Below, one piece after another: positions 1 to 8,210 of a DNA stretch of 64,000 bases. This stretch comes from a virus, in the IMG/VR virus record IMGVR_UViG_3300020469_000001, positions 1 through 64,000 of that record; one strand, given 5' to 3'. The notes beneath the pieces are model-generated. The model saw only the letters and a list, made by a program, of their open reading frames with translations. It made no database searches and had not been told where the DNA came from. Every line of letters begins with the position of its first letter. Within the stretch, counting starts at the first letter, position 1. The position numbers were made by a program, and so were the translations under genes.

Positions 1-90
1 GCAGTTGAGCATACCAACTTTTTTGAAAACCGTGCTACCGAGTATGCTAAGGCGAGTACACAAGGCAATTGGCAGGATATTTTTAAATGA
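1..90 (+). CDS. C-terminal end of an unidentified protein (cut by window edge)
   Basis: Frame 1 is open from the first base to a TGA at 88-90 and encodes the last 29 residues of a protein, ending in NWQDIFK. The stop overlaps the next ATG as ATGA, the tight coupling used across this genome. The rest lies outside the window, so no function can be given. Confidence 0.7.
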   Translation, partial: AVEHTNFFENRATEYAKASTQGNWQDIFK

Positions 91-275
91 GTACAATTAC
101 AATCGATGGTATCGAACATGATACCGAGTCCTTTAACAAAGACCAGCAGGCGTTGCATCACGCTATAAATTTCTGTGATGTAAAATTAGTAGAACTTGAT
201 AATGAAAAGGCTGCTTTACAAACTGCAAGACAGGCTTATGTTAATGATTTAGGTAACAGTTTAAAGGACGACTAG
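87..275 (+). CDS. Small hypothetical phage protein (62 aa)
   Basis: The start overlaps the previous stop (ATGA) and the TAG stop overlaps the next GTG start by one base, so it is a middle gene of a coupled rightward operon. The protein is short and acidic. Its second half (DVKLVELDNEKAALQTARQA) looks like an amphipathic helix or short coiled coil. No catalytic motif is visible. Short coiled-coil proteins of this kind sit near tail-fibre or lysis genes in many marine phages, but I cannot assign a role. Confidence 0.7.
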   Translation: MSTITIDGIEHDTESFNKDQQALHHAINFCDVKLVELDNEKAALQTARQAYVNDLGNSLKDD

Positions 276-931
276 TGGTAATATACATTGGCTATGATTC
301 TGAACAACCCGAGGCATACGAAGTATGTAGGGAAAGTATCTTACGATACAATCGTAGCCATACCATTACACCTTTGATACTTAACGACTTAAAAGATGAA
401 GGATTATACTGGAGACCGTTTCAAAATGAAAGTACAGAATTTGCTTTTACTCGGTTTCTAGTTCCGCATCTTTCTATGTATTCAGGTTTTGCACTTTTCT
501 GTGATAGTGATTTCATGTGGAAGTGTGACCCTGCAGAACTATTCAATTACGCAAAATGTGGTAAGTCCATATATTGCGTTCAACACCCCGCCTTTCTATC
601 TCCCACCACTAAGATGAATGATAAACCAAATCTATCTTATCCAAAGAAATACTGGTCATCACTTATGTTATTTGATAATGGTAAATGTAGACAACTTACC
701 AAAGAGTATGTAAACCAAGCCCCAGCGGGTGCGTTACATGAAATGGATTGGGCGGAATCTATCGGTAGTTTACCTGCGGAATACAACGCCATGGTAAATT
801 ACTATCAATTTCCAGAAGCAAAAGCGGTTCATTTTACAGACGGTGGACCGTGGCATGATATACACGATAACCTAGGATACTCTAACGAATGGAAGAAACT
901 TTACACAACCTTACAAACAACAAATCAATAA
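275..931 (+). CDS. Glycosyltransferase, family-8-like (GT-A fold)
   Basis: This 218-residue protein starts with GTG immediately after the upstream stop. It begins with a beta-strand (VIYIGYDSEQ) typical of nucleotide-sugar GT-A enzymes, then has FCDSDFMW with a D-x-D metal/nucleotide-sugar motif at residues 77-79. Near the C-terminus HFTDGGPWH resembles the His-containing metal-binding segment of GT8-like enzymes. It probably transfers a sugar from a nucleotide sugar to host surface glycan, phage DNA or a virion protein; the acceptor is unknown. It overlaps the following sialyltransferase-like gene by 43 bp, suggesting a joint pathway. The family assignment rests on motifs and order only. Confidence 0.6.
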   Translation: MVIYIGYDSEQPEAYEVCRESILRYNRSHTITPLILNDLKDEGLYWRPFQNESTEFAFTRFLVPHLSMYSGFALFCDSDFMWKCDPAELFNYAKCGKSIYCVQHPAFLSPTTKMNDKPNLSYPKKYWSSLMLFDNGKCRQLTKEYVNQAPAGALHEMDWAESIGSLPAEYNAMVNYYQFPEAKAVHFTDGGPWHDIHDNLGYSNEWKKLYTTLQTTNQ

Positions 932-1548
932 TACTTGTCGGCAATTCTGTCGAAATATTACAACATCAACTTGCTGACTACATCGAAAGTTTCGATACAG
1001 TAGTGCGATTTGGAAATGGTATACCTGATGCAACTAATTGGGATAGTATTGGTAAGCGTACTGATATTTGGGTTACTGGGTATTTGAGATATGGTAAAAG
1101 AAAAATGTTCGCGAAAGATTGCGCAGTCTTGTTCAATCGTTCCCGAATACATCTCGGTGATGATGTCGATTCAAGACATCAAATAGATTTTAAATATGTA
1201 AATATGTTTTCGGACAAAGAGCTTATGTCACTCTTCAAATTATGTGGATCGGAAGTAGGGAAAACTGTTGGCGCAAGGCCATCGGCAGGTTTCATTGCAA
1301 TACAATATTTTTTACAGAAAACAAAATTTTCTTCTCTTACATTGGTAGGCTTTGACTTTTTTTCGAAAGCACTTCCAATTATTGCTGGAACGAATAATCC
1401 TTATAGTTGGCATATTCCTTTAAACACAGTAACAAGCAATCCCCATTCCCCGAAGGAAAAAGAGATTGTAGTTGATTTATATGAAAGGGGTGTGATTGAT
1501 TGGAAAATTTTGACCGATTTAGATGAGAGCTATCTAGACCTTTCCTAA
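889..1548 (+). CDS. Glycosyltransferase family 29 (sialyltransferase)-like protein
   Basis: This 219-residue protein shows the landmarks of GT29: SIILVGNS at residues 13-20 (nucleotide-binding loop), FDTVVRFGNG at 35-44, PSAGF at 131-135 followed by GFDFF at 154-158, and a late His186/Glu190 pair. Known GT29 enzymes transfer sialic or related acids from CMP-sugars, and GT29-like proteins occur in marine bacteria and phages with uncertain acceptors. The start lies inside the previous gene, with no strong ribosome site. The 3' end overlaps the convergent leftward gene by 15 bp. Confidence 0.65.
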   Translation: MEETLHNLTNNKSIILVGNSVEILQHQLADYIESFDTVVRFGNGIPDATNWDSIGKRTDIWVTGYLRYGKRKMFAKDCAVLFNRSRIHLGDDVDSRHQIDFKYVNMFSDKELMSLFKLCGSEVGKTVGARPSAGFIAIQYFLQKTKFSSLTLVGFDFFSKALPIIAGTNNPYSWHIPLNTVTSNPHSPKEKEIVVDLYERGVIDWKILTDLDESYLDLS

Positions 1549-2478
1549 GTAGAAACCTCTTTCTACTAACTTTCCTGCTGTTGATTTTTGTTTCGCTGTC
1601 TTAGTGAGCAATACATCATTTAATCTAGCGTTTCTAAAATTCATAGGAATCTTATCTATCAATGAAGTATAACAATCCCATGGTACAGCTAGTTGCAGTC
1701 CTGTTTGTAAGTATATATACTGAAGTGCTAAGTGTTCATGTTTTACATCTATAGTCCAGGATTTTCTTAACATGACATTATAGTCTAGTAATTCTTTTGC
1801 TCCTACTGCATCTAATTCGATAAGTACATCTACCTTTCCATTTACATATAGCGGTGACCATGAGTGCTTGTAAAAAGTAAGTGCTTCAAAGAAAGCACGG
1901 TCATTACATGCTATAAGTTTAGTATCTATACGAGGGCGTCTGCCTTGATTTGGTGGTAGCTTTTGGTCAATAAAAAATAAATCTTTATCATGAAACTCAG
2001 CGAGTTTGTCATAGTTTAAGATGACCATTGATTTATCTACTAGTGGTATTCTTTGATGTGTTTGGGTTGCTATATTCAATATTCCATAGTAGTTCTTCAA
2101 ATGACTTTTATCGAATACTAATTCTCTACTTAAAAATGAAAGTGAGCTTTTGAAAAACTCTGCTGGTGGTATGTCTCCTTCATCAATAGGTCTATTGAAG
2201 ATTCTGTTACCATACCATACGACCATTCTCTTTGCAAGTCCACCTTTATCTTTCCAATGATCTTTTAGATGGAATGTCATTCTAGAGATGTGTTCTTCCC
2301 TCCACCAAGATTCGTAGATTTTAATGTTATCAAAATTGTTTATCATCCATTGGACTTCTTTTTCTACCCAATCTTCTTTATGTATAAATAAATGTAAGCG
2401 AAACCCTGACTTATCAAGTAGGGAAGCTAAGGTGAAAAATGTCCAATCTTTCTTATATGTTGTTACTAATTCTATCAT
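1534..2478 (-). CDS. Hypothetical protein (314 aa), partner of the upstream sugar-enzyme-like gene
   Basis: I place the start at the ATG overlapping the stop of the upstream gene (ATGA, 2475-2478), giving 314 residues; an in-frame ATG 24 bases earlier is less likely. The N-terminus (MIELVTTYKKDWTFFTLASLL) and alternating hydrophobic strands suggest a Rossmann-like alpha/beta fold. IELDAVGAKELLDYNVMLRK and LNDVLLTKTAKQK are further notable stretches. No D-x-D or Walker motif is seen. Coupling to the GT-B-like gene suggests surface glycan metabolism or fibre decoration, but that is inference. Confidence 0.55.
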   Translation of the reverse strand: MIELVTTYKKDWTFFTLASLLDKSGFRLHLFIHKEDWVEKEVQWMINNFDNIKIYESWWREEHISRMTFHLKDHWKDKGGLAKRMVVWYGNRIFNRPIDEGDIPPAEFFKSSLSFLSRELVFDKSHLKNYYGILNIATQTHQRIPLVDKSMVILNYDKLAEFHDKDLFFIDQKLPPNQGRRPRIDTKLIACNDRAFFEALTFYKHSWSPLYVNGKVDVLIELDAVGAKELLDYNVMLRKSWTIDVKHEHLALQYIYLQTGLQLAVPWDCYTSLIDKIPMNFRNARLNDVLLTKTAKQKSTAGKLVERGFYLGKV

Positions 2479-3374
2479 CCGTTTATTACCTTCATGCCCC
2501 AAAAGTTATTTAGGAACATTTCCATTCTTGTCTCTGCATCTTCGTCAAAATTGAATATAATGCCTGAGTTCCTTGCTGAGAATAATTTCATCAGCGATTC
2601 TTTTGCATTTGTATTTGCTATCGCAAAGTAAATGCTTTCGTAAGTCAAGAGAGCCTTCTCTCTATCCTCTTTTGTATGTGATACCATACTTAACTGCTTG
2701 TCTAACATTAGTGCCATCATTCCCATTTCACTATTCGGCATTGTGGCACAGTGAGTGCAATTTGCAAGAAGTTCAAAACCTCCTTCTTTTGGATCGAGTA
2801 CGTTCTCATCTCCAAAATCTTTTTTCATCTTTGCTACCCATATTTTCTGAGTAATAGGATGAGGTTTAATTACAAACCCCTCCTCGATTGCTCGTCTTAC
2901 TCTACCCCAATGAACACACTTACCTTTAGACAATAAGTTACTGCCTGGTAAAAATATTACTTTATCATAATATTTTTGATTTCCTGTTAGAGTATATTTG
3001 TTATGAAAGTTGTTAATAATTTTATTACATCTATCATAATCTATTTTTACATCTGGGTTATCAACAATAGATATCATTAACTTATCATTAATTTTTATAC
3101 TTGGTGTTTTGACCAGTATACCATTACCTAAAAAATCTGTGTATAACCATTTATGAACAGTGTTTAATGTATTAGTGTTAAACCAAATATCATACTGAAA
3201 AGGAGAACCACGATACTGTTTAGGTATAATTCTTTCCTTAAATTCTTCTAATCCTTCCAAGTCACTTGTTGGTCTATAACAAGAACCTGACTTCATAAAA
3301 TGAGTAGGTATATCTCCTAGCGACTCATTTATTGTTAGAGCTTCTAATTTTCCTTTAACTTTGATGCTTGGCAT
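2475..3374 (-). CDS. Possible GT-B-type glycosyl- or glycerophosphotransferase-like protein
   Basis: The protein has 299 residues. The C-terminal half carries a pattern typical of GT-B-like enzymes: VIFLPGSN, then GFVIKPHP (a K-P-H-P motif like that in capsule and CDP-glycerol transferases), then PNSEMGMMALMLDKQLSMV, which resembles the acidic donor-phosphate loop. These proteins usually act on nucleotide-activated sugars or polyols. It overlaps the 5' neighbour by 20 bp and its stop overlaps the next start. With the GT8- and GT29-like genes at the other side of the convergent junction, this end of the window looks devoted to glycan modification. Motif-level call only. Confidence 0.45.
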   Translation of the reverse strand: MPSIKVKGKLEALTINESLGDIPTHFMKSGSCYRPTSDLEGLEEFKERIIPKQYRGSPFQYDIWFNTNTLNTVHKWLYTDFLGNGILVKTPSIKINDKLMISIVDNPDVKIDYDRCNKIINNFHNKYTLTGNQKYYDKVIFLPGSNLLSKGKCVHWGRVRRAIEEGFVIKPHPITQKIWVAKMKKDFGDENVLDPKEGGFELLANCTHCATMPNSEMGMMALMLDKQLSMVSHTKEDREKALLTYESIYFAIANTNAKESLMKLFSARNSGIIFNFDEDAETRMEMFLNNFWGMKVING

Positions 3375-3531
3375 TCTTTAGCTCAAATATTTGTTGCTCT
3401 AAGTTTCTCATTCGTTTTTCTTGATGCTCGATACTGTCGTACAGTGCATGCATCATACTTTCCATCTTTCGATTTAGGTATTCAGGTGTAACCTTTTTAT
3501 CAGTTTCAAATCCGCCTTGTGATTTATCCAT
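3355..3531 (-). CDS. Small coiled-coil protein (58 aa)
   Basis: I choose the ATG at 3531, one base after the stop of the giant repeat protein; GGAG about 12 bases upstream can serve as ribosome site. The sequence MDKSQGGFETDKK is followed by a long helix (TPEYLNRKMESMMHALYDSIEHQEKRMRNLEQQIFELKNAK, given here in parts 15-56) with heptad hydrophobics, so it probably oligomerises. Its place right after a fibre-type gene suggests a fibre chaperone or attachment protein, but no homologue is recognised. Confidence 0.55.
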   Translation of the reverse strand: MDKSQGGFETDKKVTPEYLNRKMESMMHALYDSIEHQEKRMRNLEQQIFELKNAKHQS

Positions 3532-3532
3532 T

Positions 3533-6500
3533 CTAGTTGCTTTCACTCCATTGTGAGCCATCCCAGAAGGAGAATCCGTAGTTGTCAAGGCTTGATACCT
3601 CTGTGTCAAACAGAGTACCCGCCTGAGAGGCAGTTGTTCTTTCGTATACAACTGTATTTGTTAGGAACACAGTTGTGGTTAAGTGGTCGGTCGTGACCGT
3701 GGTATCAGTAGTTCTATTAGTATTAAATGTTGTAGTTGTAGTTCTATCTGTACCAAAAGTTGTTGTTTTGCTTGTTTCAAATCCTGTAGTAGTATCAAAT
3801 GCAGTTGTTCTTGAAGTTTCAGTGCTTCTTGACGATGCTGTACTTCTACTTGATGCGGTTACATTATCAGTCTCAAAAGTTGTAGTTGTAGACTTACTTG
3901 TACCTGTACTTCTTGTTGTAACAGTTCCTTGAGTAGTTGCAAAAGTAGTAGTAGTAGCTTTACTTGTTTCGGTAGCTCTACTCGATCCTGTCCCTCTATC
4001 TGTTAAGAAGGTTGAGGTAGTCTCTCTACTTGACGCAGTACTTCTACTAGAGGCTGTTGTAGTATTTGTATTAAATGTGGTAGTAGTCGCTCTACTTGAT
4101 GCAGTACCTCTATCGGTTGCGGTAGTAGTGTTTGTATTAAATGTTGTAGTTGTGGACTTACTTGTACCTGTAGTTCTTGTTGTAACAGTTCCCTGTGAAG
4201 TAGTAAATGTAGTTGTTGTAGACCTACTCGATGCTGTACTTCTACTAGTTTGTGTAGCTTGTGTAGTATTAAATGTTGTAGTAGTATCTCTACTAGATGC
4301 TGTACTCTTACTTGTGGCAGTCGCTTGTGTAGTATTAAATGTTGTAGTTGTATCTCTACTTGACGCTGTACTTCTAGTAGTTTGTGTAGCTTGTGCTGTA
4401 TTAAATACTGTTGTTGTATCTCTAGCAGATGCAGTAGCTCTACTTGTAATTGTTCCTTGTGAAGTAGCAAATGTAGTTGTTGTATTTCTACTTGTTCCTG
4501 TCGCTCTTGAACTAATTCTACTTGTAATGTAAGCTGTCTCATAACTTGTTGACTGAGAAGTATTATCTACATATGCTGTTGATGTAGTAAATGTTGTAGT
4601 TCTTGACGTTGTCTGAGTAGTATTTGTATTCCTTGCAGTATTTGTTGCAAAAGATGTATTATCTATGTAAGCTGTACTTGTTGTAAATGTTGTAGTTCTT
4701 GTTGTTGACTGAGTAGTATTTGTACTTCGTGCAGTATTAGACAGTCTAACTGTATTATAAGTTGTGCTTTGTGAAGTATTTGTAGACTGTGTTGTATTTG
4801 TTGACTGAGTAGTATTTGTACTTCTTGCTGTGTTTGACAATCTTACTGTGTCATAACTTGTTGACTGTGATGTATTTGTAGACTGCGAAGTATTTGTAGT
4901 CTGAGAAGTATTAGTACTTCTAGCAGTATTCGATAGTCTAACAGTATTGTAACTTGTTGACTGTGAAGTGTTTGTGCTTTGAGTTGTGTTAGTACTCTGA
5001 GCTGTATTTGTACTTCTTGCAGTATTAGACAATCTTACAGTGTTATAACTTGTTGATTGTGATGTGTTCGTGCTTTGAGTTGTGTTAGTACTCTGAGCTG
5101 TATTTGTACTTCTAGCAGTGTTTGAAAGTCTTACTGTGTTATAGCTTGTTGACTGTGAAGTATTTGTGTTTCTTGATGTGTTTGATAGTCTTACAGTGTT
5201 GTAACTTGTACTCTGACTTGTATTTGTATTTCTACTTGTGTTTGTTGCCTGTGTAGTAGTTCTACTTGTATTTGTTGCAAACGAGGTATTATAAGCAGTA
5301 GAGTTTGTAAACCCTGTTGACCTACTTGTATTTGTAGACTGAGTAGTGTTTGTGTTTCTTGTTGTAGCAAAAGAGGTATTATCTACATACGCTGTTATTC
5401 TACTTGTATTAGTATTTCTTGATGTACCAAAAGAGGTATTATCTATGTACGCTGTTATTCTACTTGTATTAGTATTTCTTGATGTACCAAAAGACGTATT
5501 ATCTATGTACGCTGTTATTCTACTTGTGTTCGTATTTCTAGAAGTTCCGAAACTTGTGTTATCTATATATGCTGTAATTCTAGAGGTGTTAGTACTATTT
5601 GTAAATGAAGTGGCGTTTGTAAATGAAGTTGATCTACTTGTATTATTTGTAAACCCAGTACTTCTTGAACCTGATGTGTTGTTTGTAAATCCAGTACTTC
5701 TTGAAGTGTTTACATATGAGGTTTGTGTGTACTCTTCTCCTTCAGAATCTTCTTCTAGTTCTAGATACATTGTAATGTAAGTAGTAATTCTTGAAGTATT
5801 CGTAGCGCCTGAAAAAGCAGTATTTCTAGATGTGTTTGTAGCGAAGGACGTATTCCTTGATGTGTTTGTGTTTCTAGAAGTATTAGTATTATTTGTAAAC
5901 CCTGTTGACCTACTTGTATTTGTTGCTTGTGAAGTATTATAGGCCGTAGAGTTAGTAAACCCTGTTGATCTACTTGTGTTTGTTGCTTGTGTAGTATTAT
6001 AGGCTGTAGAGTTAGTAAAGCCTGTTGACCTACTTGTATTTGTAGCTTGTGTTGTATTGTAAGCTGTAGAGTTGGTAAAGCCTGTTGACCTACTTGTATT
6101 TGTTGCTTGTGTAGTAGTATAACTTGTAGATGTTGCAAATGTTGTGTTATCTACATATGCTGTTATTCTTGCTGTGTTTGTATTTCTACTTGTGCCTTGT
6201 GATGTATTATCTATATAAGCAGTTGTAAATGAAGTATTATCTACATACGCAGTTGCAGTTGTAAAGGTAGTTGTTCTACTTGTCGCAAAGCTAGTGTTAT
6301 CTTGATACGCTGTTGCAGTAGTAAATGTTGTAGTCCTTGTTGTTGCAAAGCTAGTGTTATCTTGATACGCTGTTGTCGTAGCAAATGTTGTTGTTGTTGC
6401 GAATGTAGTATTCGTAGCAAATGTTGTTGTTCTTGTAGTAGCAAAACTTGTATTATCTTGATATGCCGTTGTTGTTGTAAATGTAGTAGTTGTTGCAAAA

Positions 6501-7984
6501 GTTGTATTTGTAGCAAATGTTGTTGTTCTACTAGTTGCAAAGCTGGTATTATCTTGATATGCTGTTGTCGTTGTAAATATAGTTGCAGTACCAAATGTTG
6601 TTGTGGTAGTAAATGTCGTTGTTCTACTTGTAGCAAAACTGGTATTATCTTGATATGCAGTCGTTGTAGTAAATGTCGTATTTGTTGCGAATGTTGTGTT
6701 CGTTGCAAATGTAGTTGTTCTACTTGTAGCAAATGAAGTGTTATCCTGATAAGCTGTAGTTGTTGTAAATGTAGTATTGAAACTTGTTGACTGCGATGTA
6801 TTTGTACTTCTAGCAGTATTTGTAGCTTGTGATGTATTATCTATATAAGCAGTGCTTGTTGTAAATGTAGTACTGTAACTTGTTGACTGCGATGTATTTG
6901 TATTTCTTGCTGTGTTTGTAGCAAAAGAAGTATTCCTACTAGTACTTATCACTGTGTCATATGAAGTAGTGTAAGTCGTTGTGGTATTATAGGCAGTTGT
7001 TGTACTTTTTGTAGTTGCAAATACTGTTGTTGTTGCAAATGCAGTTGTAGTTGTAAATGCAGTTTCTGTGCTTTGACTAGTATTAAATGTTGTTGTTGTG
7101 TTAAATGCAGTTGTAGTTGTAAATGCAGTTGTTGTTGACTGTGAAGTATTAAATGTTGTTGTTGTATTAAATGTAGTAGTAGTCGTAAACGCTGTTGTTG
7201 TTGACTGCGAAGTATTAAATGTTGTTGTTGTATTAAATGTAGTAGTAGTCGTAAACGCAGTAGTAGTCGCCTGTGTAGTATTAAATACAGTAGTTGTAGT
7301 GAATGCAGTCGTTGTATTAAATGCAGTAGTAGTACCTTGCGATGTATTATAAGTTGTTGTTGTATTAAATGTGGTAGTAGTAGTATACGCTGTTGTGGTA
7401 CTTTGTGTTGTATTGTAAGTAGTAGTAGTTGTAAATGCAGTCGTTGTATTAAATGCAGTTGTAGTAGCCTGTGTAGTATTAAATGTAGTTGTAGTTGTAT
7501 AGGCAGTTGTTGTATTGAACGCAGTTGTAGTACTTTGTGTTGTATTAAATGTTGTAGTTGTAGTAAATGCTGTTGTAGTATTAAAAGCAGTTGTAGTACT
7601 TTGCGTAGTATTAAATACAGTGGTTGTTGAGAATAAGGTAGTAGTTGTAAATGCAGTTGTTGTATTAAATGCTGTTGTTCTACTTGTCTCAGTAGTATTA
7701 CCTGTATTAAATGTAGTAGTTCTACTTGTATCAAAAGTAGTAAGAGTACTTTGTGTTGTGTTAAATGTTGTGGTTGTAGAGAAGGCAGTCTCTCTAGTAC
7801 CGCTTATTGTACTAGTAGAAGTTGCTGTATTCCTTGAAGTTTCATGCGTAACAGTGAATGGCCCTGCTAGAGAGCCTCCATCGTTTACGTATACTTCATT
7901 GACTCTTCTGATAGTACCGCTGTCATTAACGGCCAGAAAAGAGATTTGACGAAGTGTTCCACTGTCATTAACATATATTGCCAT
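3533..7984 (-). CDS. Giant Thr/Asn/Ser/aromatic repeat protein (1483 aa), probable virion fibre
   Basis: Residues 1-45 contain three related segments (IYVNDSGTLRQI, LAVNDSGTIRRV, VYVNDGGSLAG), a module I associate with marine phage tail proteins. About 1380 residues follow of extreme low complexity, built from short units such as TTTAFN, TTTTFN, TTQST, NTSRSTGF, TNSTAYN and SFATSR. Aromatic, Gln and Arg residues recur at even spacings, mostly 4 or 6, on a Thr/Asn/Ser background, as expected of a long beta-structure. One acidic interruption (LELEEDSEGEEY) lies near the middle. The last ~40 residues are ordinary sequence ending GFSFWDGSQWSESN and could be the receptor-facing tip. It lies at the end of a tail-fibre cluster, so I infer an extended fibre or adhesin. 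The frame is intact throughout, which argues for selection. Confidence 0.7.
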   Translation of the reverse strand: MAIYVNDSGTLRQISFLAVNDSGTIRRVNEVYVNDGGSLAGPFTVTHETSRNTATSTSTISGTRETAFSTTTTFNTTQSTLTTFDTSRTTTFNTGNTTETSRTTAFNTTTAFTTTTLFSTTTVFNTTQSTTTAFNTTTAFTTTTTFNTTQSTTTAFNTTTAYTTTTTFNTTQATTTAFNTTTAFTTTTTYNTTQSTTTAYTTTTTFNTTTTYNTSQGTTTAFNTTTAFTTTTVFNTTQATTTAFTTTTTFNTTTTFNTSQSTTTAFTTTTTFNTTTTFNTSQSTTTAFTTTTAFNTTTTFNTSQSTETAFTTTTAFATTTVFATTKSTTTAYNTTTTYTTSYDTVISTSRNTSFATNTARNTNTSQSTSYSTTFTTSTAYIDNTSQATNTARSTNTSQSTSFNTTFTTTTAYQDNTSFATSRTTTFATNTTFATNTTFTTTTAYQDNTSFATSRTTTFTTTTTFGTATIFTTTTAYQDNTSFATSRTTTFATNTTFATTTTFTTTTAYQDNTSFATTRTTTFATNTTFATTTTFATTTAYQDNTSFATTRTTTFTTATAYQDNTSFATSRTTTFTTATAYVDNTSFTTAYIDNTSQGTSRNTNTARITAYVDNTTFATSTSYTTTQATNTSRSTGFTNSTAYNTTQATNTSRSTGFTNSTAYNTTQATNTSRSTGFTNSTAYNTSQATNTSRSTGFTNNTNTSRNTNTSRNTSFATNTSRNTAFSGATNTSRITTYITMYLELEEDSEGEEYTQTSYVNTSRSTGFTNNTSGSRSTGFTNNTSRSTSFTNATSFTNSTNTSRITAYIDNTSFGTSRNTNTSRITAYIDNTSFGTSRNTNTSRITAYIDNTSFGTSRNTNTSRITAYVDNTSFATTRNTNTTQSTNTSRSTGFTNSTAYNTSFATNTSRTTTQATNTSRNTNTSQSTSYNTVRLSNTSRNTNTSQSTSYNTVRLSNTARSTNTAQSTNTTQSTNTSQSTSYNTVRLSNTARSTNTAQSTNTTQSTNTSQSTSYNTVRLSNTARSTNTSQTTNTSQSTNTSQSTSYDTVRLSNTARSTNTTQSTNTTQSTNTSQSTTYNTVRLSNTARSTNTTQSTTRTTTFTTSTAYIDNTSFATNTARNTNTTQTTSRTTTFTTSTAYVDNTSQSTSYETAYITSRISSRATGTSRNTTTTFATSQGTITSRATASARDTTTVFNTAQATQTTRSTASSRDTTTTFNTTQATATSKSTASSRDTTTTFNTTQATQTSRSTASSRSTTTTFTTSQGTVTTRTTGTSKSTTTTFNTNTTTATDRGTASSRATTTTFNTNTTTASSRSTASSRETTSTFLTDRGTGSSRATETSKATTTTFATTQGTVTTRSTGTSKSTTTTFETDNVTASSRSTASSRSTETSRTTAFDTTTGFETSKTTTFGTDRTTTTTFNTNRTTDTTVTTDHLTTTVFLTNTVVYERTTASQAGTLFDTEVSSLDNYGFSFWDGSQWSESN
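3700..7850 (-). repeat. Degenerate short tandem repeats encoding the Thr-rich fibre
   Basis: About 4.1 kb of DNA is made of 12- to 60-bp degenerate repeats, all multiples of three. On the + strand it reads as endless GTAGTTGTAxxTGC variants. Larger sub-repeats are visible, for example four consecutive ~60-bp units near 5900-6120 encoding NTSRSTGFTNSTAYNTTQAT, and three near 5395-5570 encoding AYIDNTSFGTSRNTNTSRIT. Unit number probably varies between relatives through recombination. Long open frames on both strands here are by-products of the repeat. Confidence 0.85.
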
Positions 7985-7987
7985 CTA

Positions 7988-8209
7988 TTAACTCGAATAT
8001 ACAAACCAAATATGCCCACTTGATGTACCACTGGTATTTGTTGGAGCAGTTGTTGTTATAGTCATAGGTAATCTTGCGGATGCGATAGTACCACTAGTAA
8101 TTTTTCCAGTAGCTACTGCTCCTTCAAAGTTTCTACTTGCATCGATAGTATCTGTACCATCAATTTTAAGTCCTGAGTCCTCGATGTTGAAATCTAATTT
8201 TTGTCCCAT
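7988..8209 (-). CDS. Small tail-fibre-associated protein (73 aa)
   Basis: The sequence reads MGQKLDFNIEDSGLKIDGTDTID, then an AxxxGKITSGTIASARLP segment, and ends GHIWFVYSS. The TGKITSGTIASARLP stretch matches a repeat style common in marine phage fibre proteins and echoes the adjacent 999-residue protein. GHIWFVYSS looks like a beta-strand tip. It lies between two fibre genes with tight spacing, so a structural or fibre-tip role is likely. No further assignment is possible. Confidence 0.6.
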   Translation of the reverse strand: MGQKLDFNIEDSGLKIDGTDTIDASRNFEGAVATGKITSGTIASARLPMTITTTAPTNTSGTSSGHIWFVYSS

Positions 8210-8210
8210 T

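Noticed and set aside
6949-7734. Long leftward and rightward frames inside the Thr-rich gene (Leu/Gln-rich, Cys/Ser-rich or Val-rich)
   Set aside because: They are alternative-frame readings of short in-phase repeats, have no ribosome sites and no independent structure; the 1483-residue frame explains the DNA.
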